Source: Mastigocoleus sp. MO_188.B34
Lineage (GTDB): Bacteria; Cyanobacteriota; Cyanobacteriia; Cyanobacteriales; Nostocaceae
Assembly (NCBI RefSeq): GCF_030065675.1
Contig: NZ_JASJDK010000004.1
Location: 1 to 64,000 of the forward strand
DNA length: 64,000 bases
Direction of reading: 5' to 3'
The notes under the pieces were generated by a model. That model worked only from the letters and a program-made list of their open reading frames with translations. It was not told where the DNA came from and did no database searches. A program made the position numbers and the translations under genes. Shown here in pieces: positions 9,813 to 18,364 of this stretch. How positions within the stretch are numbered: the stretch's first letter is position 1; the number at the start of each line of letters is the position of its first letter.

Positions 9813-11768
9813 ATGCATTTTTTCTCAAGATTTTTTGCTACCCTGCTCGCAGTATTTTTGCTACCTGTTCTCATGGTTTCTGCACAACAGCCTACGATTA
9901 CTCCTGGGGACAATCTTGTTGTTGAAGGTCTCCCCCAAATTCCAGTTTCGCTAGTGGATACAGTCGAACGTTATACCCAGTTTAGGTCTGCGAGTATTGC
10001 TAGTTGGCATCCTACCAAGCGGCAAATGCTAATATCAACTCGTTTTGGCGATACCCGTCAGGTTCATTTAGTTGAATTCCCTTTGGCTGCTCGCAAACAA
10101 CTAACTTTTTTCTCAGAAAGGGTTGGTGGTGCAACTTTTCAACCGACAAAAGGTGATTATTTTGTTTTCAGTAAAGATATTGGAGGTAATGAATTCAACC
10201 AAAACTTTCGCTATGATTTTGCAACTGGTGACATTAAACTACTGACTGATGGAAAATCAAAAAACAGTCGTGGTGTTTGGTCTAATAGCGGTGATCGCAT
10301 GATCTATTCTTCCACCAGACGCACTGGTAAGGATAGAGATCTATATATTATCCAACCTCAGAACCCTGAAAGTGATAAGTTGCTAGCTGAGGTGGATGGG
10401 GGTGGTTGGTTTGGTTTGAATTGGTCTCCTGATGATTCTCAGTTTTTGGTGCTCGAGTATGTTTCGATCAACGAAAGCTATTTGTGGCTATTTGATACTC
10501 GTACGGGCGACAAAAGGTTAATTACACCAAAAAAAGAGGGTAAAGAGAAAGTTGCTTACAATGGCGGGATCTTTGCTAAAGATGGTAAAGGTTTGTATGT
10601 CATAACCGATCGCGACTCAGAATTTTCCCGACTAGCTTATCTGGATCTCACAACTTTTGAGCATACTTATTTAACCAGTGATATTCCTTGGAATGTGGAA
10701 GATTTTGACCTTTCGGAAGATGGTAAGAATCTCGCCTTTGTGACGAATGAAGATGGTACGGGGGTCTTACATATATTAGATACCGCTACAAAAAAGGAAA
10801 AACCACTACCAGAATTACCTGTAGGACAAATATATGGTGTAAGATGGCACCGTAATAACCAAGATTTAGGTTTTACCCTAGTTTCCGCTCGTTCAACAGC
10901 AGATGTTTATTCTTTGAATATTATTAGTAATAAAGTTGAACGTTGGACAGAAAGTGAAACGGGGGGATTGAATACCAAGAATTTCCCGGAAGCAGAGTTA
11001 GTACGTTGGAAAAGTTTCGACGGTAAAATCATCTCTGGTTTTTTATATCGTCCTCCTAGTAATTTTAAAGGTAAACGTCCGGTAATAATTAACATTCATG
11101 GCGGTCCCGAAGGACAGTTTCGACCAACATTTTTGGGGCGTTTAAATTACTACCTCAATGAATTGGGGGTTGCAATTTTATTTCCTAATGTTCGTGGTTC
11201 TGCTGGATATGGCAAAACCTTTTTAAAGTTGGATAACGATTATAAGCGGGAGGACTCAGTAAAAGATATTGGCGCACTGTTAGATTGGATTGGTACTCAG
11301 CCGAACTTGGATAAAAGTAGGATCCTAGTAACCGGAGGTAGTTACGGTGGTTATATGTCTTTAGCTGTAGCAACTAAATACAGTAATAAAATTCGTGCGG
11401 CGATCGATATTGTTGGAATTTCTAATTTTGTAACCTTTCTGGAAAACACCGAAAGTTATCGACGAGATTTGCGACGGGTGGAATATGGAGACGAACGGGA
11501 TCCAAAAATGCGGGAATTTTTACTGAATATTTCTCCTGTAAATAATGCAGATAAAATTACCGTACCTTTATTTGTGATTCATGGTAAAAATGATCCCCGT
11601 GTTCCTTTGAAAGAAGCAGAGCAAATAGTGGCGACAGTTAAAAAGAATGATGTCCCTGTTTGGTATTTAATGGCGAAGGACGAAGGACATGGCTTTAGTA
11701 AGAAGAAAAATGTTGACTTTCAGTTTTACTCTACGGTGATGTTTGTTAAACGCTTTTTGTTGAAATAA
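9813..11768 (+). CDS. exported prolyl-oligopeptidase-family peptidase (S9)
   Basis: A 651-residue serine peptidase. Residues 1-24 form a signal peptide (basic start, LLAVFLLPVLMVSA, then QQ). The middle has WD40/TolB-like beta-propeller repeats (SGDRMIYSS, SPDDSQFLVLEY, SEDGKNLAFVTNEDG). The C-terminal alpha/beta hydrolase has NIHGGPEGQ (oxyanion region), GGSYGGYMS with nucleophile Ser510, HGKNDPRVP with Asp594 and DEGHGF with His626, so the catalytic triad is complete. It would cleave short peptides, probably after proline, in the periplasm or outside the cell. It resembles dipeptidyl aminopeptidase/acylaminoacyl-peptidase types. A heptad repeat array follows its stop codon. Confidence 0.9.
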   Translation: MHFFSRFFATLLAVFLLPVLMVSAQQPTITPGDNLVVEGLPQIPVSLVDTVERYTQFRSASIASWHPTKRQMLISTRFGDTRQVHLVEFPLAARKQLTFFSERVGGATFQPTKGDYFVFSKDIGGNEFNQNFRYDFATGDIKLLTDGKSKNSRGVWSNSGDRMIYSSTRRTGKDRDLYIIQPQNPESDKLLAEVDGGGWFGLNWSPDDSQFLVLEYVSINESYLWLFDTRTGDKRLITPKKEGKEKVAYNGGIFAKDGKGLYVITDRDSEFSRLAYLDLTTFEHTYLTSDIPWNVEDFDLSEDGKNLAFVTNEDGTGVLHILDTATKKEKPLPELPVGQIYGVRWHRNNQDLGFTLVSARSTADVYSLNIISNKVERWTESETGGLNTKNFPEAELVRWKSFDGKIISGFLYRPPSNFKGKRPVIINIHGGPEGQFRPTFLGRLNYYLNELGVAILFPNVRGSAGYGKTFLKLDNDYKREDSVKDIGALLDWIGTQPNLDKSRILVTGGSYGGYMSLAVATKYSNKIRAAIDIVGISNFVTFLENTESYRRDLRRVEYGDERDPKMREFLLNISPVNNADKITVPLFVIHGKNDPRVPLKEAEQIVATVKKNDVPVWYLMAKDEGHGFSKKKNVDFQFYSTVMFVKRFLLK

Positions 11769-11775
11769 ACGAGTT

Positions 11776-11884
11776 TTGGGTAATGGGTAGTTGGTAATGG
11801 GTAATGAGTATTATTAAACTCCCCACACTTCCCACACTTCTCCACTTCCCACACTTCCCCCACTTCCCCCACTTCTCACCCCCC
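11776..11884. repeat. heptad tandem repeats (GGGTAAT type, then CCCACACTTC/CCCCACTT type)
   Basis: Two repeat types lie back to back: GGTAATGGGTAGTTGG-like units, then purine-poor CCCACACTTCCCACACTTC units. They separate the S9 peptidase from the gluconokinase remnant and end right at its ATG. The open frame through them is repeat-derived. Confidence 0.8.
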
Positions 11885-11933
11885 ATGATAATAATCCTCA
11901 TGGGTGTGTCTGGCTCTGGCAAAACTACCATTG
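11885..11933 (+). pseudogene. 5' remnant of a gluconokinase-like gene cut by the TnpB element
   Basis: The ATG at 11885 starts MIIILMGVSGSGKTTI, the typical beginning of gluconokinase (gntK) and related P-loop sugar kinases, with Walker A GVSGSGKT. After 16 codons plus one base the sequence changes to the end of the IS1341-type element. I could not find the continuation of the kinase beyond the other end of the element: joined frames give unrelated residues and a stop. The gene is therefore broken, and its 3' part is lost or moved. With only 16 residues the exact kinase family is uncertain. Confidence 0.7.
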
Positions 11934-12080
11934 TTGACACTCCTCAGCCTGAAAGGCGTGAGGATTCTTCGTTCATAGACTCGGCTTGCTGAGATAGGTT
12001 TGCACCTAAAACAGTAGGGGCTAAATCTCCCGAAGCGTTGGGATCTAAAATCCAAGTTCCCACATGCCCTGTGGTACTCA
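11934..12080 (-). ncRNA. predicted omega/right-end RNA scaffold of the TnpB element
   Basis: In IS200/IS605 elements the 3' part of tnpB and the right end are transcribed into an RNA that guides TnpB. Here the hairpin at 11942-11963 and the terminal GTGTCAA fit that layout. The guide would begin in the flank as CAATGGTAGTTTTGCC, read on the minus strand. The existence and 5' end of this RNA are inferred from family knowledge, not seen directly. Confidence 0.4.
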
Positions 12081-13161
12081 AAGCAAGATTCAGAATATTA
12101 ATGGCTGCATTGTGGTCGCGATCTAATTCACATCCACACTGACAAACATGAGTTCTAGTGGATAGAGATTTCTTCACCGTTGCACCACAAGTGGAACAAT
12201 TTTGTGACGTATAAGCAGGATTAACAGCAACTGTTATCTTGCCAAGCTTAGTCCCAAAATATTCTAACCATCTCCTAAACTGATACCAACCTGCATCATT
12301 AATAGACTTGGCAAGACAATGATTTCTTACTAAATTCTTTACCCTCAAATCTTCATAGGCGACCAAATCGTTAGATTGGATTACGCAACGTGCTAGTCTC
12401 TTAGCATGTTCTTCACGTTGCCTACTTATATTGAGGTGTACTCTACCAAGTTTATTGATTGCTTTCTTGCGGTTGGTACTGCCTTTGTTTTTACGAGAAA
12501 CGCGACGCTGATAAAATCTTAATCGCTTTTCTCCTGTACGATAAAATCTTGGATTAGACTCGGTATTCCCATTGCTATCAGTGTAGAATTCTTTTAATCC
12601 TACATCTAAGCCTATGGTCTTACCTGTGGGTTTTGACTTTATTTTAGCATCAGTTCTAATCAAAAACTGAACGTAATAACCATCAGCCCTTTTCACTAAC
12701 CTTACTCGCTTTATCTCTTCTAACTGATAGAAATTTAAGTCCCAAGTACCTTTGAGCTTTAAGATTCCAATTCCTTTTTTATCAGTAAAGCTAATCTGTT
12801 TTTTGTTTTCTGACAACGACCACCCAGAAGTTTTATACTCTACTGAACGGCAGTTTTTCTTAAAACGTGGATAACCCTTTTTACCTGAAACCTTCTTCTT
12901 GCAATTGTCGTAGAATCTAGCAATTGAACTATATGCTCTTTCTACGGAAGCCTGACAAGCACTGGAATTCAAAGCTTTAACGAAATCAAACTCTTTTCTA
13001 AGTGAAGTACTATGACGATACAAATCTTTTTGCCCAACACCACGCTGATCCATCCAATAACGGATGCACTTATTACGCACAAACTGAGCAGTCTTGATTA
13101 CTTCATCAATAGCTGCATATTGAGTTGTCTTCCCTTTAGCTTTGAATTCTAAAACGATCAT
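11944..13161 (-). CDS. tnpB: TnpB, RNA-guided endonuclease/transposon protein (IS1341 type)
   Basis: A complete 405-residue TnpB, ancestor-type relative of Cas12, expected to cut DNA matching its right-end RNA guide next to a short motif and so help keep the element. It has the N-terminal helical/wedge region, a split RuvC nuclease with GLDVGLKEF (Asp186), VAYEDLRV (Glu270) and DRDHNAAINI (Asp349), and a zinc ribbon with CSTCG (Cys322, Cys325) and CQCGC (Cys340 region) between the last two. All key residues are present, so it looks active. The C-terminal tail after AINILNLAL is encoded by the likely guide-RNA region. The start MIVLEFKAKG is the usual form for this subfamily. Confidence 0.93.
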   Translation of the reverse strand: MIVLEFKAKGKTTQYAAIDEVIKTAQFVRNKCIRYWMDQRGVGQKDLYRHSTSLRKEFDFVKALNSSACQASVERAYSSIARFYDNCKKKVSGKKGYPRFKKNCRSVEYKTSGWSLSENKKQISFTDKKGIGILKLKGTWDLNFYQLEEIKRVRLVKRADGYYVQFLIRTDAKIKSKPTGKTIGLDVGLKEFYTDSNGNTESNPRFYRTGEKRLRFYQRRVSRKNKGSTNRKKAINKLGRVHLNISRQREEHAKRLARCVIQSNDLVAYEDLRVKNLVRNHCLAKSINDAGWYQFRRWLEYFGTKLGKITVAVNPAYTSQNCSTCGATVKKSLSTRTHVCQCGCELDRDHNAAINILNLALSTTGHVGTWILDPNASGDLAPTVLGANLSQQAESMNEESSRLSG

Positions 13162-13240
13162 TTACGTGGGATGACTCTACGCAAAATACTATAGCATAAA
13201 TAAAGCAGTCCTGAAAGGACCGGGCTTTAGACCCATTATT

Positions 13241-13981
13241 TCCGGTAAATTTTGGAGTAGGAATCAAATTCTCTCCTCAAATGATTACTTGACCCTGTGT
13301 CAGTTAGATAAAGCAGAATACTAAAGTTCTGAAGTATTATCTACTACAGACTTTGAGGTGACACAGTGTATATCTAATCAGTAGAGTTTTTAGGTTGTGT
13401 CGCCCTGTGTCCGACTTTTAGTCATAGCAATTGTTACTGGCTGTGATTGATTAATCCTAAAAACACACTTTTAGTTAAAACTCTAAAGTTGAGATCCAGA
13501 AATACTTAAATACAATAATTTCAGACGAAAAGCTCTTATTTAAGGTAATTAGTCCAGGATATTCATTAGGTTTGAGTGAAAGCTTCTAAGTATCAATAGA
13601 TTAGATATTTAGCAATTTTTTTAGGAATTTTTTAATTTAATTTTTTATTACATAGTTAGCTAATAAATATACGCCATAATAGCTTTTTTGTAAAGCTCTG
13701 AATTTTGTAAAAGTGTCATGTCAGGGGAATTTTCAGACCCGAGTAGCTCTGTCATGATCAAGGTGGTTAAAGAAATAAGGGTTGTTGAGGCAAAGCCAAG
13801 AAGCAGAAAGGTTAATTTAACTCATACCTACCCGACTCAGAAATTCAACAACCCGTGAAGATACGATACGGACACCAACTCAACTTTTGATTTGCAACAG
13901 CCTCTGAGACATTGAAAACTCAGTGCCTAAGATAGTGTCCGACAAATCCTCAAATAATATGCAATATTAAGGAGAATAAAA
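13241..13981. other. long leader region upstream of the accessory cluster, with an interrupted inverted repeat
   Basis: No gene is seen in this region. CTGTGTCA (13295-13302) is inverted at 13359-13366 (TGACACAG), and AATACT/AGTATT form an inner hairpin (about 13318-13337). Short related pieces (GTGTCGCCCTGTGTCC) recur near 13396-13412. The last part should contain the promoter of the downstream cluster. A clear Shine-Dalgarno sequence (AAGGAG, 13969-13974) precedes the ATG at 13982. Confidence 0.5.
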
Positions 13982-14743
13982 ATGGCTGACGATGTAATTG
14001 TCAAAGCCTCTGCTCCCAGTAGCGTAGCAGCAGCAGCTCAGGCAGCGGCCGAAGCCTATGCCCCAGATGAGGTTGAAAAGCATGCACAGGCCATTATGGA
14101 TGCATGGATGGTCAAACTGACGAAACAGACTGATGAGTACACAAAGCGTGCCATGGCAATGGCAAGGGGTGAAGGTTTAGAAATCGCCGAACCCATCTCA
14201 ATCGGAGGTCCTGTCCCCTACCCATGGTTTAATGTAATCCTAGCAGGTCCATTCCAACCCCTTTTGCCAGGGGGGCCATTTCTACCTCAGAAGGTCATTA
14301 GGGCTGGTGAACCCGCCTTCATGATTGGTATTGTCTGGCGCAATCCAGTAGGTGTGAACTGGGATCCGACTGCTCCGCAAGCTAATGTACTTATGGCTGC
14401 CTATAACCTCCGGGTGTGGTTGGAGACTTGTAATGTAACAACCTGCGGTAATGGACCGGACTTTGGTCCAATCAATTTTGCTCCTCTCGGCGGTGGATTC
14501 TTGAACGGATTCATCCAACCGATCAACTTTCCAGTTCCTCAACAAGGAAGACCTAACCTTTATGAGATGAACTTGACTGCAGACGTTAGCGGACCTGTAG
14601 GAGGTCTACCGTTTGCTGGATATGCAACCTGGGTATTCAATCCCGACCTAGAGCCAGCCATCTTCCCACCGTTCATTCGTCCAGGAGTACCCCCTCATTG
14701 GGATTATGATAAACCTGCGCGCTTCTTAGTTTATACAGCTTGA
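13982..14743 (+). CDS. unknown protein, Ala-rich N-terminus and Pro/Gly-rich body
   Basis: A 253-residue protein I do not recognise. The ATG has a strong AAGGAG site seven bases upstream. Residues 1-70 are Ala-rich and helical (SSVAAAAQAAAEAYAP). The rest is rich in Pro, Gly and aromatic residues (PVPYPWFNVILAGPFQP, RPGVPPHWDYDKPARF) with alternating hydrophobic stretches that look like beta strands. Two Cys flank VTT (CNVTTC). There is no signal peptide or membrane segment. It is the first gene of a co-directional cluster with a trypsin-fold protease and a SUKH protein. It might be a substrate, carrier or structural partner of the protease, but that is only context. Confidence 0.7.
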   Translation: MADDVIVKASAPSSVAAAAQAAAEAYAPDEVEKHAQAIMDAWMVKLTKQTDEYTKRAMAMARGEGLEIAEPISIGGPVPYPWFNVILAGPFQPLLPGGPFLPQKVIRAGEPAFMIGIVWRNPVGVNWDPTAPQANVLMAAYNLRVWLETCNVTTCGNGPDFGPINFAPLGGGFLNGFIQPINFPVPQQGRPNLYEMNLTADVSGPVGGLPFAGYATWVFNPDLEPAIFPPFIRPGVPPHWDYDKPARFLVYTA

Positions 14744-14867
14744 CAAATGGCCTATTAACACGACCAACAGTGCTCATAGGCCTCTAGATAGAGATCTCGA
14801 CCCTGATGGTTTCTGCAATTCAGCTGCTGTCGGGGCCGTTAATCATTGTACAAGGAGATGGTAAGCA

Positions 14868-15848
14868 ATGGTGTTACCCAATACCAGTATTTCTCAAGAA
14901 GCTCAGCGAGGTCTGGATCGGGCCATTTTGTTACATCTTTTTGATCCTAATGTCTCACTCATCGACCTGGGACTCCGCATTCGAGATAGTCAAGGTCAAA
15001 CCCTGGAGCCTGAGGTTTGTGTTCGAGTCCATGTACGCCAAAAACTCAAAGGACCTGCCTTTGAAATGTTTACGAACCAACATCCGGGACGCATCATCGA
15101 TCCTCAGCGCATTGGCTTTCCTGTGGATGTGCCACAAGCAGATTATAAGCTCAGACAGTTTCGGTATCCTGCTTCGTCAACACTATCCAAATCCCGTGCG
15201 GGAGTATTCAATCCTATGCAGGGCGGCATTAGTATATCAAACGCCATTTCTTCTGGATATGGGACTTTGGGTGGCAAGGTTATTGACCATCAGACTGGCG
15301 CTGAAATGATTTTGAGCAACTGGCACGTACTATATGGCAACTGGTATGCTTGGCCAGGAATGGCGGTTTACCAACCTGGCAGGGGAGATAAAGGGCACTC
15401 TGACCACACCGTTGCCCACCTTAAACGTCATGCGATGGAACAGTTTCTTGATGCGGCTGTCGCAGAATTAGCCGATACAAGGTCTTTAAGCAAAAATCAA
15501 TTTGAGATTGGAGCGGTGACTGGTGTAACTAATCCCACCCTGGGTATGCAAGTGATAAAATCAGGCCGTCGTACTGGGATTACCACAGGTATCATTGATG
15601 GTATTGAAGGCCGAGAAGTGATGTACTACAACGGAGTACAGCGAGTTATCCGTCATGTTGTCCATATTGCTCAAACAGATGACGGTGGACAAATTAGTGC
15701 AGCAGGTGATTCTGGTTCGTGGTGGTTAAATGAAAAAACTCATCAGGCGGTAGGTCTGCATTTTGCAGGCAGTGACCATCCAGAATATGGGCTAGCGATC
15801 GCCATGCCTCCAGTATTAGATGCCCTTAATGTGGACATCGCTCTCTAA
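14868..15848 (+). CDS. trypsin-fold serine protease with an N-terminal VSLIDxG module
   Basis: A 326-residue protein with two parts. Residues 12-95 form a small module (NVSLIDLGLRI... VCVRVHVRQKL ... RIGFPVDVP). A chymotrypsin-fold domain follows with His153 in SNWHVLYG, Asp195 in FLDAAVAEL and Ser282 in AAGDSGSWW, so a complete catalytic triad. The architecture resembles bacterial relatives of the plant Nal1 protease, as far as I recall. There is no signal peptide, so it should act in the cytoplasm. The ATG at 14868 follows AGGAG with about 10 bases spacing. The first module is repeated as the separate gene just downstream, which suggests it can act alone, for example as prodomain or inhibitor; this is inference. 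Confidence 0.85.
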   Translation: MVLPNTSISQEAQRGLDRAILLHLFDPNVSLIDLGLRIRDSQGQTLEPEVCVRVHVRQKLKGPAFEMFTNQHPGRIIDPQRIGFPVDVPQADYKLRQFRYPASSTLSKSRAGVFNPMQGGISISNAISSGYGTLGGKVIDHQTGAEMILSNWHVLYGNWYAWPGMAVYQPGRGDKGHSDHTVAHLKRHAMEQFLDAAVAELADTRSLSKNQFEIGAVTGVTNPTLGMQVIKSGRRTGITTGIIDGIEGREVMYYNGVQRVIRHVVHIAQTDDGGQISAAGDSGSWWLNEKTHQAVGLHFAGSDHPEYGLAIAMPPVLDALNVDIAL

Positions 15849-15896
15849 GTATATTTACCATTGTTCTAACATCGGACATTGCAAAAAGTACAGCCA

Positions 15897-16160
15897 ATGG
15901 TACAAGGTAACTCTGAATTTTGGGCAAAAGCCCGTCGTGCTCAAAACGAACTAGTGGAGCAATTCCTTAACCATCCCGACGTAAGTCTGATTGATATTGG
16001 TTATTCACCTGAAGGAAATCAGAATAGTGGGGAAATTGTACTACGGATCCATGTGCGCGATCGCTGGATGAAGGCTAAGCTTGAGGAACGGATTACTTTC
16101 CCTAGCCAGATTGAGGGTATCCCAGTCATTGTCATCCCTGGAGAGTACGAGTTTGAGTAA
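15897..16160 (+). CDS. stand-alone copy of the protease N-terminal module
   Basis: An 87-residue protein from the ATG at 15897; a TTG start at 15879 would add six residues. Its core HPDVSLIDIGYSPEG, IVLRIHVRDR and IEGIPVIVIPGEYEF aligns along its length with residues 12-95 of the protease encoded just upstream (DPNVSLIDLGL, VCVRVHVRQK, IGFPVDVPQADY). It has no catalytic domain. By analogy with propeptide-like inhibitors it could bind or restrain the protease, or compete for the same partner. The spacing to the protease gene is 48 bp, so co-transcription is likely. Function is inferred, the homology is visible. Confidence 0.72.
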   Translation: MVQGNSEFWAKARRAQNELVEQFLNHPDVSLIDIGYSPEGNQNSGEIVLRIHVRDRWMKAKLEERITFPSQIEGIPVIVIPGEYEFE

Positions 16161-16252
16161 CACAGATACCCTCGCAACAGAAGGGTAATCAGTAACCTTG
16201 TATTGTTGTGAATTCTGCGAATAGTTCTCCCCACTACAAATGGAGAAAGATC

Positions 16253-16834
16253 GTGACAAATGAAAATAATCTACCAGTCGAAGAAAATCAATCAGCTTCT
16301 ACAGAAAGCGAACGCCAGGAGATAAGGGAAATCCCAGACAAAGAAGAAATACCAACAGCACAGGAAACACAAGAATCACAAGAAGTAGTTGAGGTAAATC
16401 AAAAAGCGGTACCACCTCCAACTGAGGCTCACATTCCTTTACTAGCGACACCTGAGCCATCAGATAATATCCAGATCGAAATTCTCAATGTTCGAGTATT
16501 CGAGCCTGAAGACTCGGTTGGTGTTTCAATCCTCAAGAAAAAACTAGTGGCAGAGCTTAACTTTAGGATATCGGGAACCCAAGCCAAAATTCTGACAACA
16601 GAACATTATCCCTTCCAAACTTCCTTTTATACTGTTGATTTAAGAAGTAAAAATTTGAACTTGGTTGCCAGTGAGGAAGGAAAACTCAAAGCCCAGAAAT
16701 TGGAATATACCATCCAAAAGGAATTTCCGGTTCCTAAGGCGGGTCGTTACGAATTCCACACGATTGTACTCTTGCTGCCACCCCATACTCAAATGAAGTC
16801 CTATCAAGGTCCGATCCTCAGTGTAGTTCCTTAA
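16253..16834 (+). CDS. unknown protein: charged disordered N-terminus plus beta-rich C-terminal domain
   Basis: About 193 residues from the GTG at 16253, chosen because GGAG lies seven bases before it; an upstream GTG at 16208 would add 15 residues. Residues 1-70 are Glu/Gln/Ser-rich and probably disordered (ETQESQEVVEVNQK). The C-terminal half has alternating hydrophobic strands (IQIEILNVRVFEP, KLVAELNFRISG, GRYEFHTIVLLLPP) that suggest a beta-sandwich. There is no signal peptide. It lies between the mini-module gene and the SUKH gene on the same strand, so it is likely part of the same unit. I do not recognise the family. Confidence 0.68.
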   Translation: MTNENNLPVEENQSASTESERQEIREIPDKEEIPTAQETQESQEVVEVNQKAVPPPTEAHIPLLATPEPSDNIQIEILNVRVFEPEDSVGVSILKKKLVAELNFRISGTQAKILTTEHYPFQTSFYTVDLRSKNLNLVASEEGKLKAQKLEYTIQKEFPVPKAGRYEFHTIVLLLPPHTQMKSYQGPILSVVP

Positions 16835-16863
16835 CAGCAGGGAGTGAAATAAGTATTTTTAAA

Positions 16864-17502
16864 ATGTGTACATTCGACTGGGAAAACTTTTTAAGACAGT
16901 GGAGCCGAGAGATACTGGAATCAAGGGAAAATTTTCTAGGGGAACTACCAATAGAGGTGATCGATTCTGGTTGGTTAGGGTATCCAGGCGCAACTGAAGA
17001 ACAACTTAGCCATGCCGAAGTCCGCTTAGAGGTTACTTTACCTCCTTCCTATCGAGCTTTCCTGAAAGTCACCAACGGTTGGCGTCAGACCACACCTTTT
17101 ATTCATAGACTTTGGTCAACTGAAGAAATTGGGTGGTTTTCGCGCAGACATCAAGATTGGATCAATGCTTTTATAGACCGATACCTGAAACAACAATATC
17201 CAGATAATTCCATCAACGGCTGGGATACACCAATTCCGCCAACAACAGATGCAGAATACTTTGTCTACAGTGATACTCAGGATTGTAGGAAGTTACGAGT
17301 GGATTACCTCCAAACAGCTCTGGAAATTAGTGACAAAGGAGATTCTGCTATTTACCTTCTCAATCCCCAGGTCATTACAGAAGATGGAGAATGGGAAGCC
17401 TGGTTTTTTGGCGACTGGCTTCCAGGCGCTGACCGATATAGATCATTTTGCGAAATGATGCAAGCGGAATATGAAAACTTTCTTGATTTAAAGGAAATAT
17501 AA
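16864..17502 (+). CDS. SMI1/KNR4 (SUKH) family protein
   Basis: A 212-residue SUKH-fold protein. The family signature is seen at residues 38-73: LGYPGATEEQLSHAE, LEVTLPPSYRAFL and TNGW. The C-terminal half has the acidic and aromatic segments usual in the fold (EWEAWFFGDWLPG). Bacterial SUKH proteins are often immunity proteins paired with polymorphic toxins, but cyanobacteria also have many of unknown role. Its place as the last gene of the protease cluster, 29 bp after the preceding gene, makes a control or immunity role reasonable. No toxin nuclease is visible nearby, so the partner, if any, would be the protease or the unknown proteins. Confidence 0.85.
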   Translation: MCTFDWENFLRQWSREILESRENFLGELPIEVIDSGWLGYPGATEEQLSHAEVRLEVTLPPSYRAFLKVTNGWRQTTPFIHRLWSTEEIGWFSRRHQDWINAFIDRYLKQQYPDNSINGWDTPIPPTTDAEYFVYSDTQDCRKLRVDYLQTALEISDKGDSAIYLLNPQVITEDGEWEAWFFGDWLPGADRYRSFCEMMQAEYENFLDLKEI

Positions 17503-18364
17503 CCCAGAAGTGATAACAAAACTGAATACAGATTGGGTTCTAAGTTGTAATCAATAAATAAACATTTATTTTAAAGTTCTTAAAGTTCAATTATTTCTAT
17601 TAAAGGATTTCTAAATAAATATAAGCAATTAATCAATATGCATAAATTATACATATCAATGGATATAATTAGAATTTTAAATTGTCAAGAATTGATAGAA
17701 AACTGTACTCTTAGAGATTAAAAACGCAATCGATTTAGTATTCTATTTTCAGACAATTCGTGAGATTCACTGCCATTATCAAATATTTTGAAACTTACAC
17801 AATTATTAATCCTTAAAACATTAATCCTTAAAACATTAATATTTCAAATAAATTTCAGTCTGCATAGTTAAGTTACTAGGCTCAATAGAATTTGAGTTAT
17901 TTCCAAGTTTAAGCAAAAATAGACTAATATAAATATATTTTAAACCGGATATAATTATTTTATGTGAACAGAGATTATAGCAATACTTTGATTATTTTAA
18001 AAGAAAAAACACAAAAGATGATAGTTATTTTTGAGCTGATTAACTATACTACGGTACCCTAATGGGGTAATTTTCAAGCTTGCTTGACTTTGCCATGATG
18101 GAAATAAGACGACAAATCAAGGACTATCAAATCCAAATAGTTTTACTTAATAAATTTGTAGTTTAATCAGCTTATTTATCCAGATGTAATACTAGCCTAT
18201 ATTTACCTAAATCTTCCTATGACTACAAAAATAGCTTAATAAAAATGATTGATGTGAAAGCCTAAAATCAAACTGATTCGACTATTTCCTGGTCTGTTCA
18301 TCACTTTTATTCTTGATATTTAATATTTTTGGATCGGGGTTACTAGCTCGGACAATAACTCTAT
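17503..18364. other. AT-rich intergenic region with a small tandem repeat
   Basis: No gene or structured RNA is recognised over 860 bp. A 15-bp unit TTAATCCTTAAAACA occurs twice in tandem plus a partial copy (17806-17840). The stretch separates the accessory cluster from the LuxR-type gene and likely contains that gene's promoter. Confidence 0.45.

Larger units (their letters stand above)
11934..13240 (-). mobile_element. IS1341-type (IS200/IS605 superfamily) element carrying only tnpB
   Basis: The element has a single gene, tnpB, and no tnpA. Its right end, on the plus-strand left, has the hairpin CCTCAGCCTGAAAGGCGTGAGG (11942-11963) and ends in TTGACAC, that is, ...GTGTCAA on the tnpB strand. 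Its left end has AAAGCAGTCCTGAAAGGACCGGGCTTT (13203-13229). Such sub-terminal hairpins without long inverted repeats are typical of IS200/IS605 ends. The right boundary (11934) is fixed by the interrupted kinase codons; the left boundary is approximate, within about 15 bp. Movement would need TnpA supplied from elsewhere. Confidence 0.82.

Noticed and set aside
14806-15309. Plus-strand open frame of 167 codons overlapping the trypsin-fold protease gene
   Set aside because: It overlaps the well-supported protease frame, has no domain pattern and no proper ribosome binding site; it is a shadow frame.
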